Shown: in pieces, positions 44,640 through 55,779 of the stretch | Position numbering within the stretch: the first letter of the stretch is position 1 | Layout: each line of letters begins with the position of its first letter | Assembly: GCF_037042905.1 (NCBI RefSeq) | Contig: NC_087254.1 | Coordinates: 16,167,103 to 16,231,102, forward strand | Length of the DNA: 64,000 bases | Direction: 5' to 3' | Origin: Lytechinus pictus | Taxonomy: Eukaryota; Echinodermata; Echinoidea; Temnopleuroida; Toxopneustidae | The notes under the pieces: model-generated | Databases searched by the model: none | Told to the model about the DNA's origin: nothing | Seen by the model: only the letters and a program-made list of their open reading frames with translations | Made by a program: the position numbers and the translations under genes

Positions 44640-45960
44640 GGATGAGTCATGGAATCCATACTGAACTGTCTTTCCTAAAGAAGTCGGACAAAACCCATGA
44701 GTTCTGGAAATCCTCCCAGTTGAGACTATGGGTTGGTGGGGTATGCTGGCGATACCATCCGCCTTGCTTTCATGAAGATGTTGGCTGTTGATCAGGATCC
44801 ATGTTTGGCTGCCTTACACTCAAAATATTCATAGGCCTAATTCAGTTAAAGCCAAATGGGGAGTGAACAGAATCAATTTACTTACCCGAGTGTAGATTTG
44901 ATGATAAATTTTTTTTAAACGAATCTATGTAAATGACTTACCATTGGTGTATATTTCCTAAAGACCGCCCTATGGTCCGCCCCCTAATCTACCAAAGCAA
45001 AAACGGACCAATCGAATCATCACATACCACTGATCATTTGTTTAATGTGGCTCAATGAAAGTTCTTATGTTTTAAGAAGTTTATGCGTAGCCTAATCATG
45101 TTAGGCCCACCCCTTGCTGATGTACATGATTGGTACAGAAACTCACATGCAGTTAACAGCCCCACCTACCGGCCCTGGATCGGTGCCACCTACCTGTGGG
45201 TTGGTTGTTGCAGATGCTGAAGTACCAGAAATTGTTTAAATATTCCAAGTATTTATCGCTAATGGGCCATATAAGAATCTTCCAACTTGATGAATGCCTA
45301 TTAATTTCAACAAACAAAGGCATAATTATACACAATTGTGTGTCCAGTTGAAAATTGGGAATGTCTAACTTAGTTGACATACCAAAATTAATATTATGCA
45401 TTTACATCAAGTTAATCTTTCTCCGTCTCTATTTTTCTTTTCACTGTATAATCTCTTATTTCTCTCTCTCCTCTCACCCTCACCATTTCAATATTGACCG
45501 AACTCGACTTGAAGATCGACTGTACCGCTCGCATTTCCCCGCTATGCAATTGCAGTGCGCATGGCTAAATGTGCGGCTCGTGCAATAATTAGGCAGTACA
45601 AAGAAACCGGAGTTCTAAATTATATATTTCGTTAACTGCAGCGAGTTTACTGCGGGATCATGACATTTTCCAGTCAATATATTTTTTTTGTTTTTTCAAT
45701 GTATAAAAAAAATACCTCAGGTTTCAACTGAAACGTTTTGAAACGAAAAACACCCTCGGCCCACGGCCTACAAAAGAGAACAAACTGATTTTTACGTCCA
45801 CTCTCTGTTTGGTGAAGATGGAGATGAAGAAAACAAGCATACTTTGGGGTCGCAAAAAGGGATTTTTCTATATCTTTACTTGGTTTAGATCAATTAATGC
45901 ATATCAAACATAAATTAATAATAATTTAGAAAAATAACATTTATTCAATCGAATATACAC
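44640..45960. other. Non-coding DNA right of the Merlin relic
   Basis: Out-of-frame traces of the Merlin N-terminal region may extend to about 44800. Beyond that no gene is supported, and the C/T-rich stretch at 45420-45480 is low complexity. Confidence 0.4.
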
Positions 45961-45964
45961 ATTG

Positions 45965-46113
45965 TATTACCTCCTTTGATACTTAACAGGAGAAGGTGGC
46001 TTTGGTGCTGCTCTTTTTCTGCCGAAAATCCCCTTGGATTTTAGTCATCTTCCTTGATTAGAGGAGCTCTCTCTTTCTTAAACTTGTTGCGGAGAGATTC
46101 ACGCCAAATGTCC
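45965..46113 (-). other. Exon-like paralogue of the MADF-like piece
   Basis: On the - strand a GTTTACAG acceptor at about 46114 opens DIWRESLRNKFKKERAPLIK then a stop after ED. The sequence is clearly related to 41815-41933, including the flanking ACCTCCTTTGATACT. Confidence 0.45.
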
Positions 46114-46505
46114 TGTAAACACATGTATAAATAAAATTGTTAATTTATTGCACATATGTGCTTTTTTTTAACATGGTAGCAGGTCAAGAATACCCATGGT
46201 CATCACTGAATCATATGATAATGTATGATATCTTGGTAGTGCCAACTATACACTTTAATATGTATTGGTTGAACGTAGGATTATCCCTCTACCTTATATC
46301 AGCTTTTCATCGATGGCTTCTATTCATCTTGACCGTGCAGGAGTTTTTAAAAGGGCGATTATTTCTGGAAGTAAATTAAGAGGCTTTTTTATAGGAGGAA
46401 ATTATAAGTTGTTAACAAATTTTCGGCATTACTCCTATTTTTCTTTTTAAGATCAGTATGCTCGATCTGTAATGAAAATCATAAGACCATAAGTCAGAAA
46501 AAATT

Positions 46506-46578
46506 GGAACCAGTGGGATTCGAACCTGCCATCTACTGCTTTCCGGGCAGCGACTCAACCACCAGGCTATTCTGGTTC
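46506..46578 (-). ncRNA. tRNA-like sequence, unit 1
   Basis: On the - strand: GAACCAG...CTGGTTC terminal stem, A-box-like TAGCCTGGTGG, anticodon arm GCTGC-CCGGAAA-GCAGT (anticodon position GGA, but C at position 33), perfect B-box GGTTCGAATCC, and a T6 run two bases after the 3' end that would stop Pol III. The D stem is weak and two T-stem pairs fail, so a tRNA pseudogene or SINE head is likelier than a working tRNA. Confidence 0.6.
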
Positions 46579-46807
46579 ACGGCTAAGCCACGATGAACTG
46601 AAATTCAAATACCCTCGATCCTCTTCTTTCTGACTCATTAATATTCAAATACCGTCCGCCGTGGACAATAGATAGTAAATTAAGAGGCTTTTTATAGGAG
46701 GAAATTATAAGTTGTTAACAAATTTTCGGCATTACTCCTATTTGTTTTTTAAGATCAGTATGCTCGATCTGTAATGAAAATCATAAGACCATAAGTCAGA
46801 AAAAATT

Positions 46808-46880
46808 GGAACCAGTGGGATTCGAACCTGCCATCTACTGCTTTCCGGGCAGCGACTCAACCACCAGGCTATTCTGGTTC
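46808..46880 (-). ncRNA. tRNA-like sequence, unit 2
   Basis: Identical in all boxes and stems to the copy at 46506-46578, shifted by 302 bases. Confidence 0.6.
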
Positions 46881-47110
46881 ACGGCTAAGCCACGATGAAC
46901 TGAAATTCAAATACCCTCGATCCTCTTCTTTCTGACTCATTAATATTCAAATACCGTCCGCCGTGGACAATAGATAGTAAATTAAGAGGCTTTTTTATAG
47001 GAGGAAATTATAAGTTGTTAACAAATTTTCGGCATTACTCCTATTTGTTTTTTAAGATCAGTATGCTCGATCTGTAATGAAAATCATAAGACCATAAGTC
47101 AGAAAAAATT

Positions 47111-47183
47111 GGAACCAGTGGGATTCGAACCTGCCATCTACTGCTTTCCGGGCAGCGACTCAACCACCAGGCTATTCTGGTTC
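47111..47183 (-). ncRNA. tRNA-like sequence, unit 3
   Basis: Identical copy, 303 bases further on. Confidence 0.6.
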
Positions 47184-47413
47184 ACGGCTAAGCCACGATG
47201 AACTGAAATTCAAATACCCTCGATCCTCTTCTTTCTGACTCATTAATATTCAAATACCGTCCGCCGTGGACAATAGATAGTAAATTAAGAGGCTTTTTTA
47301 TAGGAGGAAATTATAAGTTGTTAACAAATTTTCGGCATTACTCCTATTTGTTTTTTAAGATCAGTATGCTCGATCTGTAATGAAAATCATAAGACCATAA
47401 GTCAGAAAAAATT

Positions 47414-47486
47414 GGAACCAGTGGGATTCGAACCTGCCATCTACTGCTTTCCGGGCAGCGACTCAACCACCAGGCTATTCTGGTTC
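47414..47486 (-). ncRNA. tRNA-like sequence, unit 4
   Basis: Identical copy, 303 bases further on; the following partial unit ends before the tRNA-like part. Confidence 0.6.
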
Positions 47487-47884
47487 ACGGCTAAGCCACG
47501 ATGAACTGAAATTCAAATACCCTCGATCCTCTTCTTTCTGACTCATTAATATTCAAATACCGTCCGCCGTGGACAATAGATAGTAAATTAAGAGGCTTTT
47601 TTATAGGAGGAAATTATAAGTTGTTAACAAATTTTCGGCATTACTCCTATTTGTTTTTTAAGATCAGTATGCTCGATCTGTAATGAAGCACTACATATTT
47701 CTGGAAGCTTCGCCGCTGCGAGAATTCGTACTCGCTTTGAAACTGATCATCCATGCAATATAGTCCATTGATAGATTGCTATCAAACGTAATTTAGCTCT
47801 CACTGTAAAACTGATTATGTGCAATACAATTTTAGTAACTTCAGCATCAAAGATATTGAATGCATTCCAAACTTTCATGAAGCA

Positions 47885-48260
47885 CTACATCTTTGGACAT
47901 ATATAGATACACGTTCTGTCAAATTGATGTGTTTTTTTTATCTGAATTTGTGAATGCATGTATACCAGAAAATAGTGAACGTACTCTGGCATTGCTATTA
48001 TCTTTCCTTTTTCTTTGTTATTTTGAGAAAACATATCGGGAAAGGCCAAAGGAACCATACTGTTCTTATACATGTCATAAACTGTCCCAGCTGAATTTGG
48101 TATTCCTGCAACGGTAGGTCTCCGAACTTCTGAGCACTTGTGATGCATCGATCGATTACAGAAGTCACATCCGATCCATTTGTTACCCTCTATGTATTCT
48201 CTCTGGCACATACAACAGATGTTGGGATCGATAGCTATTTGCAGACAAAGTAGGTAACAG
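47885..48260 (-). pseudogene. PHD-finger exon, copy 1 (most complete)
   Basis: On the - strand the frame reads LLCLQIAIDPNICCMCQREY then KWIGCDFCNRSMHHKC: the Cys-x2-Cys, Cys-x2-Cys, His-x2-Cys ladder of a PHD/zinc finger, followed by SEVRRPTVAGIPNSAG. The upstream part is Lys/Glu/Arg-rich in related copies. PHD fingers usually read histone tails. Here the surroundings (Harbinger pieces in tandem) suggest a transposon-borne or captured exon rather than a host gene. Confidence 0.65.
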
Positions 48261-48639
48261 GCTCGATTCCCGTTATTTGCCTCGCATTTCCTTTTTTCTC
48301 TGCCATTCTCTTTTTTTTCTTCTCTCTTCGGCTTCTTTTTCTCTCTTCTCTCTCCTTAATGGGATGAGTTCTTCCTTTACCTCCTTCACTTTTTGACGCT
48401 CTACAAGTTGTTCTTTCTTTCTTTTTTTTTCTTATTCTCTCCTTCTGAAAAACACAAGGGAATCGTCCCCTGAGACGGCTTCTGGAAATTGATCATGACC
48501 ACTTCTACCAAGGACCTGGCTCCTACCAAGATGGTCGCAGTGATGTTGTTGCAGCTAACCTAATAAACGTCTCTTGTATATACGTTATAAAGAACTGACT
48601 ACTACTATGTTGTTTGCTTTCAACCTAAGCCTATAATAA

Positions 48640-49240
48640 TTACCTGAAGAATTCTTGAGTCGTGGGTACTCCGCGGCCATCTTGCAACAACATTGATGAT
48701 TTGGAATTTTGCATCGCATGCTCGTTGCACGTTGATTGAAGACCTGCCCTTCCTATTTGTATAAACATATTCGTCAGGGCCTAAAGGGCAGCCATGAAGG
48801 CACACATGGGTGCCATCAACTGCCCCTACTACTCGTGGAAATCCTGCGATTCTGTAAAATTCCTGTATGTTGTTGGCTATTTCTTCATCGGAACTCGGGA
48901 ACATCCAAGCCCACTCTGATTCATACGCCTTGTGTTTCCTTTTTTTCTCTGCCATTCTCCTTATTTTTTTCTTCTCTATTTTGATGCATCCATCGATTAC
49001 AAAAGTCACATCCGATCCATTTGTCACCCTCTATGTATTATCTCTGGCACATGCAACAGATGTTAGGATCGATAGCTATTTGCAGACAAAGTAGCTTGCG
49101 GGCTCGATTCCCGTTATTTGCCTCGCGTTTCCTTTTTTCTCTGCCATTCTCAATCTTTTTTTTGCTTGTCTCTTCGGCTTCTTTATCTCTCTTCTCTCTC
49201 CTTAATGGTGTGACTTCTTCCTTTACCTCCTTCACTTTTT
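48640..49240 (-). pseudogene. PIF/Harbinger transposase exon plus PHD fragment, tandem unit A
   Basis: 49235-49038 encodes a Lys/Glu-rich stretch and the first half of the PHD finger (IDPNICCMCQR). Directly downstream, in another frame, comes the Harbinger exon: FPSSDEEIANNIQEFYRIAG, FPRVVGAVDGTHVCLHG (first catalytic Asp), YTNRKGRSSINVQ and NVVARWPRSTHDSRILQ (second Asp), ending at a GTAATT donor near 48643. This is the DDE_Tnp_4/HARBI1 fold. The frame change and missing other exons mean it is not functional as read. Confidence 0.82.
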
Positions 49241-49740
49241 GACGCTCTACAAGTCGTTCTTTCTTTCTTTTTTTTCTTATTCTCTCCTGAAAAACACTAG
49301 GGAAGCATCCCCTGAGACGGCTTCTGGAAATTGATCACGCCTCTTCCTGGTAGAATATTCCACTCTTGGGAACGTGATGTACTCGTGAAGACAAAGCCAT
49401 TCTCCTTCCTTCTTTTTTCTTTTCTCTTCGGCTTCTTTTTCTCTCTTCTCTCTCCTTAATGGTATGAGTTCTTCCTTTACCTCCTTCACTTTTTGACGCT
49501 CTACAAGTCGTTTTTTCTTTCTTTTTTTTTTCTTATTCTCTCCTTCTGAAAAACACTAGGGAAGCGTCCCTTGAGACGGCTTCTGGAAATTGATCATGAC
49601 CACTTCTACCAAGGACCTGGCTCCTACCAAGATGGTCGCAGTGATGTTTTTGCAGCTAACCTAATAAACGTCTCTTGTATATACGTTATAAAGAACTGAC
49701 TACTACTATGTTGTTTGCTTTCAACCTAAGCCTATAATAA

Positions 49741-50264
49741 TTACCTGAAGAATTCTTGAGTCGTGGGTACTCCGCGGCCATCTTGCAACAACATTGATGA
49801 TTTGGAATTTCGCATCGCATGCTAGTTGCACGTTGATTGAAGACCTGCCCTTCCTATTTGTATAAACATATTCGTCAGGGCCTAAAGGGCAGCCATGAAG
49901 GCACACATGGGTGCCATCAACTGCCCCTACTACTCGTGGAAATCCTGCGATTCTGTAAAATTCCTGTATGTTGTTGGCTATTTCTTCATCGGAACTCGGG
50001 AACATCCAAGCCCACTCTGATTCATACGCCTTGTGTTTCCTTTTTTCTCTGCCATTCTCCTTATTTTTTTTCTTCTCTCTTGTGATGCATCCATCGATTA
50101 CAGAAGTCACATCCGACCCATTTGTCACCCTCTATGTATTCTCTCTGGCACATACAACAGATGTTGGGATCGATAGCTATTTGCAGACAAAGTAGCTTGC
50201 GGGCTCGATTCCTGTTATTTGTCTTGCGTTTCCTTTTTTCTCTGCCATATTGCCTTATAATCAT
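49741..50264 (-). pseudogene. PIF/Harbinger transposase exon plus PHD fragment, tandem unit B
   Basis: Almost identical to unit A and 1101 bases from it. The PHD part is longer here (CCMCQREYIEGDKWVGCDFC then NRWMHHK) and runs straight into the Lys-rich segment before the Harbinger catalytic exon. The transposase part again has AVDGTHV, NRKGRSSINVQ and WPRSTHDSRI and the same donor. Confidence 0.82.
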
Positions 50265-51200
50265 GTATTAAAAGAAAAATATATCCCAATAATGTCAGAA
50301 ATATCTGAAGGAAGTCATTTTTGTCTAGGAGGAGCTGATTTTTTCTTCCTTTCTCTTAATTTTCTGTTTGAAAACTCTAAGTTCTTGTTTTTTCAGCATC
50401 CTGGAGCTACTGCATTTACACATTAAACTTCTCAACAAGTGACACAGAAGAGGAATATGAGTGTTCCTCGGTGATTATATATGGCTTCTGGGCAGGAGAC
50501 TGAGGACTTCTTGTAGTACAATAGATATCTGTGGTTTTGTTGGAGGTTGTTGGCTGCTTGTGGCGTGGATGCCTGGGAAATTTGTTTGGAACAGATGGTT
50601 GTCAGTAGTCCTTCTAGTCCCCTGATTGTTGCCTGCATTTTTTTTTAAATAATGATAACAGTATAAACATCTAGATTGTTGCTTTGTTTGCTCAGTTCCT
50701 TCATGTCAGACTGTATGTATATTATGATTTTTTTTGTTTAGCTGCAACATGTTTTTTAAGTAGAAACCAAAATAGATTTTGTTAAATTCCTTCTGTCTGT
50801 CTTTTATATTGCCCAAATTGATTCAATTTAACATCTACCTTCAGTCAACTTAATCAATTTTCAGTCATTTACATGGATTCGTGCCAGGTAGAAAGATAAC
50901 TTTGAGTAATAACTTTAGCATACTAGAGGCTTGACTAACGGTATATCAGTAAAAATTATAGAGAACAGATTATAATTCAAAGGCAAAGTATTTAGGTCCA
51001 TGTTTGAGGGAGGAAAGTGAGTATCCATTAGAAACAAACAGAAGCAATGTATTGCGTCTTGGGTACAGTTCATAAGGATTTGGAGACCCTGCATGATGCC
51101 CTGTCCTAAAGGCACTTCACATCCTCACATTTGACGGGATAGTTGCGAGTCATAAACCAAATATTGATCAGTATGTGTAGGCTTCGTATACACCTTTCAT
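50265..51200. other. Non-coding DNA, nothing recognised
   Basis: AT-rich with no supportable gene. Confidence 0.4.
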
Positions 51201-51201
51201 T

Positions 51202-52392
51202 TTACTTAGTGATGAAGATCACAACATTCGCTTTTCCACAAAAGAACTGAAAATAGCAACAGTCTCTGCTATGAAGGTTTTGTCCAAGAAAGTACTCCAA
51301 GGCAACTTTGTTTATGGAATGCTGTTTCTTGAACTTGGGCTTCCCTAAGAACTGAACTTTGTCAAAGAATTTGCTTTGCCTGTGTCTGTAGGCTTCAGTG
51401 TATTGGAGATGAGCAAACAAGTCTACACTTTCTTCTGATGCTTTTGACATGCACTTATTGTCAAAGTGTTTATCAGCACTGTAAAGGAGAAAATGTGACA
51501 TTTGTTGGAGAATGAATTGTGTTCCATGCATCAATTTTACTGAAATTGATTTTTATTTCAAAAATGAAGAAGATGCTAGTCCCCATGTTCACAGGTTACA
51601 ACAATTGAAGGATCAGTTGGTAACAGAAATTCCACTCCACATTCCTTACATTTGGCCTCTGACTCATCTGTCAAACGACAGATAAAGAATGGTTCATTGT
51701 TGTGATGTAACTCTGTTAAAGGCCTGGATGGAAAAGTGTCAACATCACTTTCCACAAAGACAGAAGGTGTTGTGTTACAATCGTCTTTCCTTGCCTATAG
51801 TTACCTTAACTGGCAATATCCAAAATTTCCAGCAGAATGACTGATTGGCCATCTCTAAATCCCTTTCGCTTATCTGCTTCTCTTCCTGCGATTGCTGCCA
51901 TCTCAAAGTCCAAAGCTTTTTTTTAATCAAGTGACGGATACTGCCTTCGCTCATTTTTTATCAAGGCCTCTCATAGTCAGCTCTACACAGTTCTTTCACA
52001 TGGAAATAATCAATAGTAAAGGTTACAACAATATAACAAACTTTAAATGATATGAGTTCAAAGAGATGTGGTATGATATAATAAAAGTTCTACTTAAAAG
52101 AAGCTTGACAATCTTGACAATCTTTTCCAAGAAACGGACTGTTGAGGTGTAGTCATCAGAGTTTCTAGTATCTTGTCTAGCTTATCCACACAACAATCAA
52201 GGCAATCCATTGGACATAATTAGGAAAGTGGTATTTACTGCCTGAATCTTTATCACAGAGGGTAGTGCTGCTTAATGAGGACACATCTGGAATTGTTGTA
52301 GTCTGCTTTCTGGCCAGATGAGAGTGGATTGTGTCCCTCCTTAGTTTCAGGTTTACACAGTATTCACAGAGACAACCTGCAAGCTTTGTCAT
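51202..52392 (-). pseudogene. Cys-rich transposon-associated ORF remnant, copy 1
   Basis: On the - strand, pieces in order are GCLCEYCVNLKLRR with a later LCDKDSGSKYHFPNY (52392-52177), a zinc-ribbon-like FFICRLTDESEAKCKECGVE ending VTCEHGD-stop (about 51720-51575), and QFILQQMSHFLLYSADKHFD (51534-51202). The CLCxYCxN...LC...YH pattern resembles a multicopy uncharacterised family of echinoderms and cnidarians, from memory. Role unknown. The pieces are in different frames. Confidence 0.5.
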
Positions 52393-52481
52393 TCCTATTG
52401 TCTTTTATTTTTCTTGGCCTGAGTTGACAGAACTTTGCAAAACAGATAGATATTGGATTCTATGGGCCTCTGTCGGTCCAA

Positions 52482-53190
52482 TCAAACAAACACGTACCAG
52501 ATTCTTCCTTCATATAATGCGCACTGAAAATAGCAACAGTCGCTGCTATGAGGGTTCTGTCTAAGAAAGCACTTCACTGCAACCTTGTGTACTGAATTTA
52601 GTTGCTTGAACTTGGGCTTCCCTAAGAATTGAACTGTGTCAAAGGATTTGCTTTGCATGTGTCTGCAGGCTTCAGTGTATTGGAGATGAGCAAACAAGTC
52701 TACACATTCTTCTGATGCTTTTGACATGCACGTATTGTCAAACTGTTTATCAGCACTGTAAAGGAGAAAATGTGACATTTGTTGGAGAATGAATTGTGTT
52801 CCATGCATCAATTTTACTGAAATTAATTTTTATTTCAAAAATGAAAAGATGCTAGTCCCCATGTACACAGTTTACAACAATTGAAGGATAAGTTGGTAAC
52901 ATAGAAATTCCACTCCACATTCCTTGGCCTTTGACTTATCTGTCAAACGACGGATAAAGAATGGTTCATTGTTGTGATGTAACTCTGTTAAAGGCCTGGA
53001 TATAAGATATAAGATGTTGCGTTTTTTTTCAAGCGTCTTTCCATTCTTCTGATGCTTTTGACATGAACAATATTGTCAAGCTGTTTTGCAGTCCTGTATA
53101 GGAGAAAATGTTTCGAGTTTTGCTGGAGGATGACTTGTGTGCCATGCATCAATTCTAGCAGAAATTGATTTGTATTTCAATACTGAAAGA
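52482..53190 (-). pseudogene. Cys-rich ORF remnant, copy 2 and a third fragment
   Basis: 52811-52482 repeats QFILQQMSHFLLYSADKQFD with the same downstream sequence as copy 1, about 1.28 kb away. The 52860-53000 segment repeats the zinc-ribbon-like end, and 53040-53190 holds a third, shorter copy. Confidence 0.55.
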
Positions 53191-53439
53191 AGATGCTAGT
53201 CCCCATGTACATGTACACAGGTTACCCAGTGGCATATCTGATGCACATTAAATGTCACATTCTCTTTACCATTCAGAGATGCTGTTGGAATCACAACCTT
53301 CGAGGGCTTCAAAGACATCCGCAGCCGGTTTCAATAGTGCACAATTCCTGGAAGTTTAATATCAAATGCTTACCACAGTAAAAATAATTTACAATGGTCA
53401 TATTGACTTTCACAGGCTCATTTAATGATACCCAGGGCC

Positions 53440-53570
53440 CTTAACACAAAGCTTAGCAATGATCGCAGAAACACTTTTCTACGATTGATTCCATTGACTA
53501 CAATACACTATCAATCGTGAAAATCAAGCGTACAATTAATCGCTCACCTTTGTGTTACGGGACCCCAATG
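53440..53570. mobile_element. Small TIR MITE
   Basis: GGGCCCTTAACACAAAG near 53446 and CTTTGTGTTACGGGACCC near 53549 form an imperfect inverted pair; the inside (GATTGATTCCATTGAC) is AT-rich. Partial relatives (ACACAAAGCTTAGC) lie at 38718. Confidence 0.6.
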
Positions 53571-53840
53571 TTCCATTACTTTAAGCAATGCTTCTCTTCG
53601 CCACTACTCAAGCAGCTTTGTGAATTTCTTATCGAAGATAAATCTGTCTGTCATTGTATATTTCATTTTCAGCAGAAGTTCATTTACACTCTTCTGCTGC
53701 CCCTGTTCACATATTTGTCAGAACTTGTAACTAGTTGTCTCGTTGCACTGATCAACTCTGACAGTGACACACCTGATGCACATTGAATGTCACATTTTAT
53801 TTACCATATAGAGATTCAGCTTGTATCACAACCTTTTTCA
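53571..53840. repeat. Dispersed repeat shared with 55030-55340
   Basis: AAGCAATGCTTCTCTTCGCC, GCAGCTTTGTGAATTTCTTATC and TCATTGTAT words occur here and, diverged, at 55140-55260. GAAGTTTAATATCAAATGC at 53352 pairs with GAAGTTCAATATCAAATGC at 55043. Confidence 0.6.
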
Positions 53841-54134
53841 AAGCAAGGTCAGTGACAATTAAGTTCGCATTATCTTGTGAAGATATTGGATTTTCCTTTC
53901 CATAATGATTTTTTAAATTTTAACAAGGATTTGTAATGCATTGCGTGAGATCTGTGATCATTTGCAAAGTGGCAGTTGAAGTCCACAGCAATTTATCTAG
54001 TTTATGACATTAAGTACAATAATACAATTCAAGAATACAATTGTACAAATCTAATATGTAAATGATGCTGATTATTTTACCCCCAAAGAGTACTGTGGTG
54101 ATAACTGATAAAGGTCGGCAAGCGTAGACTATTC

Positions 54135-54340
54135 TATGTTATTTCACGTGACCACTTCTACCAAGGAGCTGGCTCCTACCAAGATGGTTGCAGTGATGTT
54201 GTTGCAGCTAACCTAATGTCTCATGTATTATAGGCCTACGTAATAAAGAACAGTTTGCCTCCAACCTAAGCCTGTCATAATTACCTGAAGAATTTTTGAG
54301 TCATGGGTACTCTCTGGCTATCTTGCAACAAAATTTAGAA
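54135..54340 (-). pseudogene. Third, decayed copy of the Harbinger 3' flank
   Basis: CCACTTCTACCAAGGAGCTG, ACCAAGATGGTTGCAGTGAT and AATTACCTGAAGAATTTTTG repeat the segments that follow the Harbinger exon at 48500-48660 and 49600-49760. The transposase exon itself is reduced to its last codons. Confidence 0.7.
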
Positions 54341-54537
54341 CAAAGTGGGCAATCAAACTATTACTAGACTCTATAGAGTCTTGGTCTATGAAATGTAAAT
54401 CTAGAATTCTCTCATTTATTTATGCATTTTAGTTGACAAACTCTGAAACTAATGTCTTAACTTATGAGCAACCTAATATAGTAACTTTAAACTAGAAATC
54501 TAGTCATGATGATCATGATGATGAAAGTAGAAAAGTA

Positions 54538-54906
54538 AAGAATAATTACCCGGCTCTTGTGACCACACAAGGCTCGAGAGACCCTGTGGATTACTCTAGA
54601 TACAGTGCTTCGGTGAATGCGATGGATGTTGGCATCACTTTCTAATACAGATCCGGTTGCGAAGAAATTAAGGCTGATTAAAACTTGGAGTGTCGGGTGG
54701 ATTGCCTGGTTGCGTTCGTTGGTGCGATTTGATGGGTAAGAAGATTGATGATGAAGAAAATCGCATCTCGACCGAATCGGTACCTCTTCAGCAAGTGTCT
54801 CGGTGAGAGAGTCAAGGGGTTGCCCCCTGTCTCTTATGACACGGCCAGGATGTGGCTGAACTTCCTCAGCCTCTTCTTCTGCAGCTGCTACTACTATGGC
54901 TGCCAT
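54538..54906 (-). pseudogene. PIF/Harbinger transposase, N-terminal exon
   Basis: Starts MAAIVVAAAEEEAEEVQPHP and reads through NQAIHPTLQVLISLNFFATG to STVSRVIHRVSRALCGHK, the N-terminal helix-turn-helix region of HARBI1-like transposases, then a GTAATT donor near 54551. It lies 5' (- strand) of the truncated third Harbinger flank, so the two may be parts of one element that lost its catalytic exon. Confidence 0.78.
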
Positions 54907-55779
54907 GTTGTTGCTATGGATTTACTGCAACTTGCGTATGATCACTGATCAAACGCAAAGTTGCGTTTGATCAAGGAGAGTTGCACTTGATAGTCTAGAT
55001 CCCTTCTTCCATTCTTTCATTACAACACAATCATACTCCTGGAAGTTCAATATCAAATGCTAACTATAGTAAAGATGATTTACATTAGTTATGTTGTCTT
55101 TCACAGACTCGCTTAATGATTCCAAATTTTCTATTAGTTTTGGCAATGCTTATTTTCGCCACTGCTCGAGCAGCTCTGTGAATTTCTTATCAACGCTACT
55201 ATCTTTCTGTCATTGTATTCCGCAAAAGTTCATTTACTGTCCTCTTCTGCTCCTCACATATTTTGTCAGATATTGTAACTGTTTGTCTCGTTGCATCGAC
55301 GGATCAACTCTGACTGCAAAGTCTCTGAATCTTCAGTTAGCAGAATTATGTGATTTATTAGGCATCCCTGATTGTCCTCCCTGCTCCTTTCCATATCACA
55401 TTCATCCTAATGCTTAAAGCAGATACCAACCAATAGCACCATCTCGAGTCCTCAACCACTCATACCTGGCCAGTTTTCTTACCTATAATGCTAGTATAGT
55501 CTAGTAATATAGACCCATTTGAATGATAACATGCTTATTAACTACTCAATACATTTATACTGCAATAATTATGTTACCAAGTAGCAAAATAATTACTTTT
55601 CCTCTCAAAACATTTTAGTTTCTCTATACAAATACCATTTTAAGTCAATTTATTCTCTGTAGTATTAGTAGATATCTAAAACAAAAGTATATTTTAAGAC
55701 TACACACAGTCAATGAGAAACCACACACAGTTCACTACCCCTTTAATATTTTTTTATCAGTGCAATTTTAAATCCTTTA

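Larger units (their letters stand above)
46371..47686 (-). repeat. Tandem array of 302-303-bp units (4 complete plus a partial)
   Basis: Units begin near GTAAATTAAGAGGC and are practically identical, differing mainly in the length of one T run (GGCTTTTTATA vs GGCTTTTTTATA) and in CTATTTTTC vs CTATTTGTT in the first. Each complete unit holds a tRNA-like sequence on the - strand. The partial fifth unit ends at CTGTAATGAA, 47686. Confidence 0.95.

Noticed and set aside
46506..47486. Calling the four tRNA-like units functional tRNA-Ser(GGA) genes
   Set aside because: D stem is weak, two T-stem pairs fail, C replaces the universal U33 and extra bases separate the acceptor stem from the A-box; kept only as tRNA-like.
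46371..47686. CRISPR-like array
   Set aside because: Units are ~300 bp of continuous repeat with no spacers, in a eukaryotic genome.
54745..55417. Plus-strand ORFs of 67 and 108 codons
   Set aside because: The first is the shadow of the Harbinger exon; the second lies in a diverged dispersed repeat with no domain.
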